This document shows positions 35,116 through 45,661 of a stretch of 64,000 bases of DNA, piece after piece. The stretch covers positions 4,204,470 to 4,268,469 of the forward strand of contig JACTAT010000021.1 of the NCBI GenBank assembly GCA_014526335.1, in the 5' to 3' direction. The DNA is from Chrysaora quinquecirrha (lineage: Eukaryota > Cnidaria > Scyphozoa > Semaeostomeae > Pelagiidae). Position 1 is the first letter of the stretch. Each line of letters begins with the position of its first letter. The position numbers and the translations under genes are program-made. The notes under the pieces were generated by a model. That model had not been told where the DNA came from, ran no database searches, and saw nothing but the letters and a program-made list of their open reading frames with translations.

Positions 35116-35536
35116 CTACATTGAGTACAAGGAGTTATGAGATTTCAAAGTAACAGCTGGTTCCTTCTTTTTGCACATATCACTCACTGCTTTCCAAAGC
35201 AATGCTACAAGCATTATAGCGAGACATCCAAATGCGCAACATGAAACCAAGAAAAATAATTGAACGACATGCTGTACTCCAATTGTATGGAATTTGTTAG
35301 TCTTTCTGCAAGTGGCACTGCCAAACCAATATTTGAACAATCTATCTCTTTCACCGGAATTTACAAAACTTTGTGCAGCAATTTCAAGCTTTCTTTTCCA
35401 TTTAGAGCCCTTCTTGAAGCTAAAGCCCAAAGAAGCAAAGTGACTATTGGCATTAATGACTACCATTGAGCAGTCTTTGTCAATTGCTGCCTCTTGCCTC
35501 AACGAATGCTTCTCCAACATCATCAAATCGATTTTT
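35116..35536 (-). CDS. iGluR copy A exon 5: end of S2, M4 and stop
   Basis: 421 nt. It carries the ligand-site aspartate (KIDLMMLE), the lobe-2 end (HFASLGFSFKKGSKWKRKLE), M4 (QLFFLVSCCAFGCLAIMLVA) and a 15-residue tail. Confidence 0.92.
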
Positions 35537-38500
35537 CTATAATAAAAAGATACATTTAGAATGCCATATGGCTTTGAACTTACCTTAGGAGAATACACTT
35601 ATTTTTTTATAAGAAATCAACTATAAGAAATTATATATGCCTTTTTTCTGAAAAATCAAGAAACTCTGCTATATGCACGAAGAAGTAAGAAAAAAACTAA
35701 GAAGCTATTACTGCTTTGAATTCAGCATTCTATTTTAGTGATGTGCTTTGCGTAATGTTTACGTAAAGATAATCAACCACTGAGTAGTTTAGAATTAGGG
35801 ATGATTTAGGAAGAGATGTAGAGGTGACACTTAACCAGTAATAACATCATTTGTCCGCAATATCAAAGGACAAAAGGAAACAATTTCGTTGTAAGATAGG
35901 GACGAATGCAATTTAGGGGCGTTTTCCATAAAGTTCATGGACGATCTGTTTCACAGTATGAGCATAACCTAATTTCTAAACTTCGTTGGTAAAGGTAAAA
36001 GAGTTTTTTATTACAAATTTGAAAACATTCATACCGATTTTTAAATGCCAGAATCCCCTCTTTCACTGTATCGAAAATTTTCATTCTTTTCGACTTAGTC
36101 ATATACCTGACTCGCATATCCGGGTTGCTTTCTAAATAAAGTAATGTCATGGATCCTTTCACAGCACCAATAGCCAATTTACTATCGTTGCTTAAAACCT
36201 GAAAGTTAATACAGAGATAATGATATAAACAATAATGACAAAAAAAGCAAACAAAGTAACAAAAATTTAAGAGAAAGAATGCATTTGTCCCAGGGGGAAA
36301 CAGTACCTTTCATAACGGGGGTGGGTCCATGTCAGTATTCCACAGTACCATTCAGTACCATGGCAAGCTTTCTAACCTATTGCTGAACACAACCCTTACA
36401 TTTCAAATTGCTTTGTATCTCAGGTTTGTGAGACATTCTGGTTCGAATTTGTTCCATTTCGCTTTATTAAGTCAACAGGGAAAATAGAACTTTGAAAGGT
36501 TTGGACTAAACCAAACAACAAAGCTTTAGAACTGTGTACAGCCTTTACCTTTACCTTTAGAACATAACAAAGAAACTGAAGAAATAATTTAATGTCAAAC
36601 AAACTGCAGTTGACTGACCTTTGAATCACTGAGCCCCGTGATTAGAGGTGTTTCATCAACAACAACAAATGACGTTATCAGATTGGCAGAGTAAACAGCA
36701 ACAATCATGATGAAAACAAATGATATGAAAATTGCTGTTACTCGACTTCCTGTTGCAACTGGTTTTTCTCGTATAATTTCTCCACAACAGAACATCCCCC
36801 AAATGTATTCCATACTTTCAGGTATGCCAAAAATATGATCATTATCATTCGAAGATCGCTTGTTCCTCTGTATTTGAACAAATGGACTGAATCTTTCTAG
36901 TGCCCACATAAGAAAGACAAACCCAGTTATAACGGACATAATAACTGCCCATAAAAGGCCACTAAAAGGACCAAATACATTTGCTTCCGTGCGTTGCCTG
37001 CCTTTTAAATAAGCTATCCCATGGTAAGAAACCTCATAAGGCTTTGTGAATTCAATGACCTTACGCCTAGAGGCTACTTCCATCAAGTCAACGGCAATAT
37101 CTGCGTCGTCATTTAATATTTCTGCAACAAGTCCAGTAGCCTTTCCACTTGATTCATTATATCCTCCATAAAGTCCATCCCTTGACATGTGAATATCACC
37201 AATGATTTCATGCTTATCTTCCAAATATCGTATAATATCTATAGTTAAACCATATGCACAGATAGGAACAGTACGCTTTCCGGTACGTTTGTCATACCGA
37301 TACCCATACTTTCCATATAGACCACAATAAGGTTGCTTCTCATTAGTTTTGTCAAAATCAACAATGGTGACCCACGGATGAAACGTATTTGCGACTGCTA
37401 TTCGAAGTCGTAGAAAGAATGGATTAGCTTGGTCTTCTATGGCAAGCATCTTACTCTTGCTTTTATAGTCGAACTCTACCCATTCTCGTCCTAGGCTCTG
37501 CCTGTGTTTTGCCCACAACTGCATGAATCTGACCTTTTTAAATCTGCAAATATAAATAAAGCTTCAAATCTTGTCTACCTCCCTTGGCTGACAAACATCT
37601 ATCAATCTATCAATCTATCAATCTATCAATCTATCAATCTATCAATCTATCAATCTATCAATCTATCAATCTATCAATCTATCAATCTATCAATCTATCA
37701 ATCTATCAATCTATCAATCTATCAATCTATCAATCTATCAATCTATCAATCTATCCACCCATCTATATATCAATCCATCAATCTGTCAATTTATCAATAT
37801 ATTAACCCAGCGAAATATTTATGTGGCAAGTAAAGTTATTGAGCTTAACAAGCTAATTGAGAAGACAAATTGCACTTTCTCGTGCTTATTTCTTTATAAC
37901 TTATCTTTAATTTTACCTGTGTTTTGCCAATTTGCATTCACGATCATTTGCGGTTTGACACTTCTCAAAAGTATCAAGAATGAAATTTGCATCAGCTTTT
38001 TTAAGATCAGCCTGAACTCCAAAATATCGACCCTCAGGCAACGAACATGATAACTTCAAAGTGTCTGTTGTTCTTTGTGTAAATACCCAACTTACGCCAT
38101 CTGTATACCCAGTAAAACCAGCATCTCTTGCAATTTGCAGCATTCTTGTTGCTATGGTCCCATCACAATCAACAATAAAAAGGTCACCTTGCAGTAGATT
38201 TTCAATTTCTTGTTTGCTGGTCTTCTCTGAAATCATTTGAAATGCTGCAATCTTTCGCTTAGTTTCTGAGCACTTTTGCACAATTCGTGTCAAAGACACT
38301 CTACTGAAGTCACTTTTGTCTGTTATAACTATTAGGCTTCTCTCAATTCCAAAATGTGATTCGATGAATGATAATGTCTCATCGATCAAGTACTGGTGCT
38401 TTGACAGCTAGAAAAAAGACCCCAAATGTGACAACACGTATATGATCAATAACAATGGAAGTAAGGAACTTGTGGCCTATTTGTGTGCACCAGTTTGTGT

Positions 38501-40822
38501 GGCCAATTTGTGTGCACCAATTTGTGTGGCCAATTTTTGTGCAAAATTTGATTCGATGAATGATAATGTCTCACCTATCAAGTATTGGTGGAAAGAGAGC
38601 TAAAAAGACCCAAAGTGTCTCTATAAGTATATGATCAATTGATCAACGCGAATAAAGTTAGGGAACTAGTAGCGAATTTGTGTGGACTTAAAGACTATAT
38701 GTCCATAGACGTAAAACAGCTTTGTTTCTGCTTGGGGTATCTATTGATCTGTTCTGACCAATCATGAATGGCCAAAGGTATAACTAGCCAATAAGATGCT
38801 TGTCAGCAATATCTAAATTTTAAGGGTGTACACCGACTTATATGGGCAGTTTTTCTTTCACTATATGGCGTGAAATAAGAAAAGAACGTTAGGACAAAGC
38901 ACAAATCTATGAAATTAAACATAATATAACCCTGGGATCCCGTTAACACGATATCGGTACCACACCGGTATGATTTGACACCAGGCATGAAACCATGCCA
39001 GTGTGGGTTTTTTATCATCCCGTTTACACGATACAGGTGTGATTTCATGTCGCTTTGGTTAAACAATGGCTGTGACATCATAAAGCTTAAATTTTGCTCT
39101 AACAAATAACAAAACCAAAAAATAAACCAAGAGAGCAAATTGCAAACAGTTCCGGCCGCTCAAGGCAAGCAAATTTTAGCAACCAGCCATTAATGCTCAT
39201 CGATGTAAATAAAACATACACGAAAATGCTGTGTCAAAAGTCGAATAAAGCCAAGTGTAACACGAGAAAAACAACTAAATCTATTTCAATCGATAAGGAG
39301 AATCAAGTTTCATGATATTACATCAGAAAAACAATTAATAAAGAGAATATTGGAAGTGAAACTGACATGAAATCGTATTGGTACCATGCCGGTATGGGTG
39401 TTTACACGATGTCGCTATCACACCGGCATGAAATCGTACCGGTGTTGCTATAGACATGTGTTTTCACACCTTTTATGCCGGTGTGGTACCGATATCGTGT
39501 AAACGGCTCGTCTAAAAACAAAAGATTCCACACTGGTGTCATATCATACCGGTGTGGTATCGATATCATGTAAACGGGGTCTGGACTCTATCAAAATAGA
39601 TCATTTTAGCAAAAATGATACCCCAAGTTTTTAATTTTTGCAAAACTAACACCCCAAAATTTATTTTCCACCCTTAAAAGGTACCTCAAAAAATGGCACA
39701 TCCCGATCTCATACGTATTGGAGTTACTCCCCCCCCCCCCGGGGGGATTCCACTACGCTCTACGTCTCAATAGGTCCCTAATTGTTCTTAAATTTCGGAC
39801 TTGTATGCTTATATCATCTTCAGATAAGTCCCACCTTTGTAGAAGAACAAGTTGACAAATGAAAGAAAAGATGCTGAGCATATGCAAACTAGTATGACTT
39901 TCTAGTCTTAAGTTACATTAGATTTTAGTGCAGTACTCTGGATTGCTTGCTTATATAAACATATTTATTGCATAATTTTATAAATTAGTAAGTACGAAAT
40001 ATTACGGCTTTGATTAAGCTAAGGCAAAGTGGATCGTAAACGTTAGAGGCAAATGACTGTAGAGGGAAGGGTGTGTTTCTCTCTTTTTCTCGAAAGACTA
40101 AAAAACTCTAAATATCCATTAAGTAAATTTGCCGTTTTTGAGTCTACTACTAGCCTAAGGATACCCAGTCGACTTTACCCCTGGTTTGGATGCATATAGC
40201 ACATAGCAGGGTGCAGCCAGACAAGGCGCTCATACTACCGACCAGGTACCCATTTATAAACCTGGGTAGAGAGAGGCACATTTGCGTTTAAAACTTACCC
40301 AAGGTTGCTATCACAGCAATCACAAGTGGAAAGATCGTGGGTCGAACCCACAACATTCTCGTTGTGAGCCCTGTACGCTAAAAATGGCACCACAGAGACC
40401 ACGACTCAACAGACCACCCCAGACTACAGACCACAGAGCACATTAATGTAGAAGATCAGTGAACAAATTTTGTTTCTTACTTGGTCATCTTTACTGCTTT
40501 CATAACTAATATCGTAGATTGCGGTTTCTTCAATAATGTCATCATTCAGCAGAGTTTCTTTGACACTATCAATCACCCGGTGCCAATATCCAGCAAAAAT
40601 CCAGTTTCTCTTGTTTTCATATCCATGAAGATTTTCTTGAAGATCTTTTGCTGTGGAAATTACCTCAAATAAACTTAAAAGTTCAGTTTTTATTGTTACA
40701 TTTATTGACGAGTTCTTCAGTGTATTAGCGATTTCTCCCAAACGAGATTTGCTTTGGAATGTTCCATGTAGGATAATCGCATCGGCGATGCTAAAGATTG
40801 CGAAAAGAGACAAAGAATACAT
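35116..40822 (-). CDS. NMDA-like ionotropic glutamate receptor, copy A (intact)
   Basis: Ligand-gated cation channel of the plasma membrane. Five exons: 40481-40822, 37917-38407, 36619-37543, 36035-36198, 35116-35536; all GT/AG and in phase, 780 codons, stop at 35116. Signal peptide MYSLSLFAIFSIADA, then a short amino-terminal domain (about 280 residues, versus about 400 usual). S1 about 320-455 with the ligand-site arginine near 437 (ASRRKVIEFTKPY), M1 about 472-491, pore loop about 520-540 (YIWGMFCCGEIIREKP), M3 545-572 with VAVYSANLITSF in place of SYTANLAAF, S2 with ITGLSD and a NRKIDLMMLE site aspartate, M4 in the last exon, short tail. ITGLSD after M3 and the S2 pattern resemble NMDA receptors. 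The pore asparagine is a cysteine, so permeation may be atypical. Ligand unknown. Confidence 0.9.
36035..36198 (-). CDS. iGluR copy A exon 4: S2 segment absent from copy B
   Basis: 164 nt, phase 0 to 2. VLSNDSKLAIGAVKGSMTLL and YMTKSKRMKIFDTVKEGILA form the central S2 strands and helix. There is no counterpart in 44.9-53.1 kb. Confidence 0.9.
36619..37543 (-). CDS. iGluR copy A exon 3: S1, M1, pore, M3
   Basis: 925 nt, phase 2 to 0. Holds the whole channel core to ITGLSDSK. Its first 135 codons after Met285 are identical in protein to copy B; all differences lie downstream. Confidence 0.92.
37592..37795. repeat. 8-bp ATCTATCA array in iGluR copy A intron 2
   Basis: About 20 near-perfect ATCTATCA units. 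The same intron in copy B keeps only about three (54093-54170). Intron lengths are 373 and 237 nt. Confidence 0.9.
37917..38407 (-). CDS. iGluR copy A exon 2: amino-terminal domain
   Basis: 491 nt, phase 0 to 2, starting LSKHQYLIDETLSFIESHFG. It contains LLQGDLFIVDCDGTIATRML, the strand and helix of the lower lobe. Two residues differ from copy B. Confidence 0.9.
38936..39581. mobile_element. Element with inverted ends CCCGTTTACACGATAT and internal ACACCGGTATGA repeats
   Basis: The ends are inverted near-copies (CGATATCGGTACCACACCGG at left). The ACCGGTRTG block recurs about eight times inside in both orientations. Flanks share only TGG, so the class is undecided. Confidence 0.65.
40170..40400 (-). 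mobile_element. tRNA-like SINE, copy in unit A
   Basis: On the minus strand: A-box-like GGTGCCATTTTTAGCG and B box GGGTTCGACCCAC. The body includes the complement of CACATAGCAGGGTGCAGCC. Same insertion in unit B at 55850-56062, so it predates the duplication. Confidence 0.6.
40481..40822 (-). CDS. iGluR copy A exon 1: signal peptide and start of amino-terminal domain
   Basis: 114 codons, donor GTAAGA. Hydrophobic leader, then IILHGTFQSKSRLGEIANTL, the first strand and helix of the periplasmic-binding-like fold. Confidence 0.88.
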
Positions 40823-41085
40823 CTTTTGAGGACTTTGTGCGTTAAAAGTCGATCAGAAGAGGGCTGTAAACGCTCTTCCTTAATGTTGAAAACACCAGTA
40901 GCTAAACGTCGCTTGCAAGAGCATCTCTGTCATAACGCAAAATGGACGAGGAATAGAATTCCTTTAAAACATTACGCACGAGACAATAGCGTTTGCGCAT
41001 AGCATGAGCAAAACTAATAACTGTTGTTTTGGAAGTAAGATTAATTTTGAAATTGAAAATTCAGAGAGATTTATCTTTGTTTGTA
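40823..41085. promoter_or_regulatory. Upstream block conserved between the two receptor copies (candidate promoter/5' UTR)
   Basis: Identical base for base to 56483-56745 except for two changes near its end (41087 and 41091), although the adjacent coding exon differs at many sites. No convincing TATA box on the minus strand. Confidence 0.4.
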
Positions 41086-41608
41086 AACATTCTTCAATGG
41101 CAACAAACTAAACACTATAAAAAAAGGCCACAGTACCTGTCTCTTTTCAATTTTACTTAAAGAGTTCGTCTTTTCATGAATTGTTACTGTCTCTTCCACT
41201 ATGCCGAATTTCCTTAACATTTGAATAATTTAGGATGTGGAGAGATAAAGCTGCGAGGAACTCATCGTTTTAATTAAAAGATTGGATTTGCTTTGCTGTA
41301 TCATTCATTGTCTTGACAAAGGTTGTATGGGTAGACAATCTCGTGTCGATGACCGATGACGATATAGACCCGCTACCCAAATCTCTGTTATGCTCCTCAG
41401 AACTGATAGGTCGCTAAAAACGGAGCTTCTTGAGCTGTCCTGAACAACAACAACAGCAATAACAGCGAGAGGAGGGACTGGTGTGGCCAGTCTAATGACG
41501 ATATATACTTCATTCAGTTATGGCCTCGTTCTCGGAAGTTCAAAGTTTCTGTGATTTTCATTGACTTCAAATTTTCATTCAGTCTGTCACTTAGGCCAGT
41601 TAGACTTA

Positions 41609-42003
41609 CATGCATTTTTTTCATAAGAAAGTGCTTTATAGGGAAGGCAGTACTCGTGTGGGCAAAAACTTAAGGAATTTCTAGTACTGGATCAGAGACT
41701 ACTAAGGAATCTAAATTTTTCTTTAACTTAGCATTTTCATTAAGAAAGTTAAAGTTTTTAATTAACAGAGCGAGCAATACTTATCGCCAATGCTTTTTAA
41801 TTTGTATTCATTTGTATTCATTTCTACTCATCTTCTGTCACCTTTATGACCTATATTTCCTTGACCTTCTTTCGTTATTTTGAAGAATCACAAGGTAAAA
41901 AGTCAAGGAATCGCTAAGGAATATTGAGTACTCATATTTGGCCATCAGTTAAGGAATTTTCAGTACTGAGCTTGATCCGAACTTTCTTCTTAAACAATGC
42001 GTG
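41609..42003. mobile_element. TA-flanked MITE, motif AAGGAATTT
   Basis: Ends CATGCATTTTTTTCATAAG and complement, TA on both sides. Same family as 57615-58003 but in the opposite orientation and at a different site. Confidence 0.75.
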
Positions 42004-42129
42004 TATGTCGACAGTCGACATTGCGCACAGTCACGGAGCTAACTTCCGATCTTTATCAGCGATTTTTGAGAACTAATTTATCGCAAAGGGCCTATAAACA
42101 TAAGCACTCTGGCAACTATGTGGCAACTG

Positions 42130-42502
42130 CACTCTTTTTTTTAATAAGCAATCGCTCAATAAGCAACTGGGGCTGAACTGACCTTAACATTAAGCAACTT
42201 GAGGGCTCAATTGAATTCTGTAAGCAACTAAGAAGTCAAACAACCAAGCTTAGGCTTTCTTGTGGTTAGGAAATTGTTTGTTTTGCATGTTGAAGTTCTT
42301 TAGCTAACGTTTTTCCATTTAGTATCTCCCAAAAGTCGTGTTATAGGCCTTACAGTTGACGATTTTGACCCGCAAAGTCAGGGGTGGTTGTTAGGCATAA
42401 AAGGTTAAGCAACTTTTAAGAAACTTTGAGTGCTGAAATGTCTAAAACTTTAACTAACTTTGAGGGTTGGACAAAAGTCAAGTTGCATATTAAAAAAAAG
42501 TG
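42130..42502. mobile_element. TA-flanked MITE, motif AAGCAACTT
   Basis: Ends CACTCTTTTTTTTAATAAGC and complement. TA at the right flank, TG at the left. It is homologous over its length to 14774-15159, reversed. Confidence 0.75.
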
Positions 42503-43170
42503 TAGCTCCTTTTTGGCGATAACTATTCGGCGAAAAGTTCCTCAAGCCAGCCATGTTTTAGCTACTTCTGCGATTAGTTGATACTCGTCAGTGGCAGTCG
42601 AGATGAGCGCTCTTGCAACCTGTGTCCTGTCCAACTGTATCCAACTAGTTAGGACTAGTTGTTAACATGTCAACATAAGTTGGCATTTACAATTAGCCGG
42701 CATTTGTACTATCCTATCTTTGACCGACATAAACCTGGTTTTAGTTACAAATCTCTAGACAGCCCTCACATGAGAAGTTTCAGGCCGGTTTGAAATCACG
42801 CCTAGTCGTGTTCACATGAAAAAGGGCGAAATGAAACTCAAGTCGACCAGAACTCAAGTCGGCATTTCAGACTTGAAGTCACTGAAGTCTTTCAAACTTT
42901 CCATGTGGGCACAATTTTTTTCAATTCGAAGCGAACTGAAGTTCATATGATGGCAAATTTTAAATAGCTTTGTAATTTTTTGCGTCAAACAGCCCGAACC
43001 GAAATAATAATGTGAACACAAGCCAAATTAACAACTTCCAAATCGGTTTCAATTTTCATGTCGGCGTAACTTTCAATTCGGGTCTTATGTGAAGGCTGTC
43101 TTGATGAAAATACAGATTTCAGCACTCATAATATTCTTTGATTTCATGGTATCACGAGAAAAAGCTTTGA

Positions 43171-43890
43171 TCAAGTATGAAGCCGGGCGCAAACCGTGCC
43201 AACATATTCCACTGTGGGTGAGAACATTTTTTGGAATGTGTGATAATCCGACGACCCCCCTCCCCCTAGAAAAACTATCATGTACTGTCACATCCTCTAT
43301 ACCTTCTACCCCCCCCCCCCCGACATGGTGTGACTTCATTCATTCCGAAGGAGTGTATCAAGCGTCGAAGTAGTTCCAAGAGAGTTTCAACCATTTGAGA
43401 CATTTTGTGCAAGATGTTCTCTGTTATTAGAGAGGATTGAAGAGTCCTGAAAATTAGGAGCGAGAAAATGGAAATGAAGAACGCGGAACAAAGATCGTGG
43501 CAGAGGAAAGGGAAAGCAAGGAGCGAGGGCAGGGGAATTGGGAACAAAAATTAGGTGAACTAGATTTATTATTATTATTATTATTAATTCTTTAATTTAA
43601 AGTTGGCTGTTTATAATAGCTGTTAAGAAAAGCTAATTAAGGCCAACTATCTACAAAAATATAAAAGAAATACAAATTAATTACGATTGTTGTGACTCAT
43701 GCACAGAGAAGAAAAGTACTCTTAGGTGCCTAATTGCTCTCCCCCCCGCTAATTAATTTTTTGAAAAATTTCCAATCCTCTGCTCATATTAGGACCCCAC
43801 GCTTATTAAGTTTGCATTAATATTGGTGTTGATATTTTTTACTAAACTTTCTTTGACGTTCTTGGCGTGAAATTTCACTTGTACACTCGA
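43171..43890. other. Junction region between duplication units
   Basis: Poly-C tract (43310-43320) and short ATT repeats. No gene seen. The left edge of unit B lies near 43735. Confidence 0.5.
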
Positions 43891-43891
43891 T

Positions 43892-44134
43892 TTGTTTGTT
43901 AGAACTATGGATTTCCTTAGCCTAAAGGAACTATTGGGCTCCTCGCTTTGCACTTCAGCAGTTTCCAGACTTTTGAGTCAGAAGAGTTTGACGCAGGCTT
44001 TCGATAGTCCAAAGGAACGGGCTTTCGATATCTCAGAATCGCAGAAAAAGTTCCTAAAAGAACGTACCCCAAGTGTGGCAGCTCTGCCCGATGTTGATAT
44101 TGCCATTTCGATAGTTTATGTATCAGAAAGTTGA
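43892..44134 (+). pseudogene. Small ORF remnant in duplication flank
   Basis: 80 codons ending TPSVAALPDVDIAISIVYVSES. The same region in unit A (about 34285-34395) has an in-frame stop and a shorter 5' part. The family is not recognised and it may be a transposon ORF tail. Confidence 0.25.
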
Positions 44135-44397
44135 AATGGATTATTATCATATCACAATGTAGATACTGATGACTAATGAATATGTTGATGCATTACGCAT
44201 GTAATTACAATAGTTACGTATGTAATTACAATAATAAAGCCAAATAGGCTACGTGCCACCGTGCCTACGTACCATGTTTTCTTTGTGCCATGTACGTGCC
44301 TACATGCCAAAGCTCGGTATACATATTTGCTGAAGTAAAAGTTTTACATCGAATATATAAAGAATGTTGTGTATTTTTAGAAAGGCAAGAAGAGATA

Positions 44398-44818
44398 CTA
44401 CATTGAATACAAGGAGTTATGAGATTTCAAAGTAACAGCTGGTTCCTTCTTTTTGCACATATCAGTTACTGCTTTCCAAAGCAATGCTACAAGCATTATA
44501 GCGAGACATCCACATGCACAACATGAAACCAAGAAAAATAATTGAACGACATGCTGTACTCCAATTGTATGGAATTTGTTAGTCTTTCTGCAAGTGGCAC
44601 TGCCAAGCCAATATTTGAACAATCTATCTCTTTCACCGGAATTTACAAAACTTTGTGCAGCAATTTCAAGCTTTCTTTTCCATTTAGAGCCTTTCTTAAA
44701 GCTAAAACCCAAAGATGCAAAGTGACTATGGGCATTAATGATTACCATTGAGCAGTCTTTGTCATTTGCTGCCGCTTGCTTCAACGAATGCTTCTCCAAC
44801 ATTATCAAATCGACTTTT
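44398..44818 (-). pseudogene. iGluR copy B last exon (M4), stranded
   Basis: 421 nt, same length as copy A exon 5, open to the stop. The acceptor is kept. An 8-bp-TSD MITE lies 37 bp upstream of it. Confidence 0.85.
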
Positions 44819-44855
44819 CTATAATAAAAAGATACATTTAGAATGCCATATGGCA

Positions 44856-45232
44856 CCCAGGGGGGTAATCATTAACTTTCAATACGGAGGGGGTCCATGT
44901 CAATATTTGGGGTCCGAAATCTTAAGCTTATTCAATATTTGGGGTCTGTGAATTATAACATGGACAAAAATTCAATATTTAGGGTCCACAAATCTGACGG
45001 AAGAATCTTGCGATTTGGTGTGATTCATTACAATGACCCGTCCAACTGCCAAGAGCTTGCAAATTGTAAATTGTCATGAAACTGATGGCTAAACCCGAGA
45101 AAACATTTTAGGTGTCAAAAAATAGATAGCAATGTTTGGGGTCTCCAAAACATTAAACTCAATATTTGGGGGTCTGCAAGGAAATAGTGGCATGGACCCC
45201 CTGTATTGAAAGTTAATGAGTACCCCCCTGGG
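44856..45232. mobile_element. 377-bp MITE with 8-bp target duplication
   Basis: Inverted ends CCCAGGGGGGTA and complement (about 30 bp), flanked by ATATGGCA at 44848-44855 and 45233-45240. Unit A has the empty site. Internal CAATATTTGGGGTC repeats. 8-bp duplication fits hAT or P superfamilies; superfamily undecided. Confidence 0.85.
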
Positions 45233-45262
45233 ATATGGCATTGAACTTACCTTACGAGAATA

Positions 45263-45661
45263 CACTCATTTTTTTTTATAAGAAATCCACTATAAGCAAA
45301 ATTATATATGCATTTTTCTGAAAAATCAAGAAACTCTGCTATATGCACGAAGAAGTGAGAAAAAAGCTACGAAACTATCATTGCTTTATATTCAGCATTC
45401 TATTTTAGTGATGTGCTTTGTGTAATGTTTACGTAAAGATAATCAACCACTTTTATACTTGGGGTCAATTCCGGACAATGTCCATATTTTGATTGCTAAG
45501 AACATGATACTTTGTATTAAAACCATATTTGACAAAATTTTGGAAATTTCGACTCTTAAGTTAAGAAACTCTGCAAGAAACTTTTACTATACCAATGGTG
45601 CTCAAAGTTAAGAAACCCTGATTTTTGACTCAGAGCTTAGTTTCTTACAAAAAAATGAGTG
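45263..45661. mobile_element. TA-flanked MITE, apparently chimeric
   Basis: Ends CACTCATTTTTTTTTATAAG and complement, TA on both sides. The left half (to about 45451) matches unit A 35595-35785. The right half matches the reverse complement of 12928-13150. Confidence 0.65.

Larger units (their letters stand above)
38408..40480. other. iGluR copy A intron 1
   Basis: Holds a partial duplicate of the exon 2 acceptor region (38547-38620), a TTTGTGTGGCCAA short tandem repeat, an element with inverted ends (38936-39581) and a tRNA-like SINE on the minus strand (40170-40400). No other exon is seen. Confidence 0.6.

Noticed and set aside
37592..37795. Regular repeats resembling a CRISPR array
   Set aside because: Eight-bp simple tandem repeat without spacers in a eukaryotic intron.
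37584..37833. Long ORF of repeated INLSIYQS units
   Set aside because: Translation of an 8-bp microsatellite in an intron.
40330..40400. tRNA-Val-like gene on minus strand
   Set aside because: Attached to a SINE body, decayed in the paralogous copy, acceptor stem not paired.
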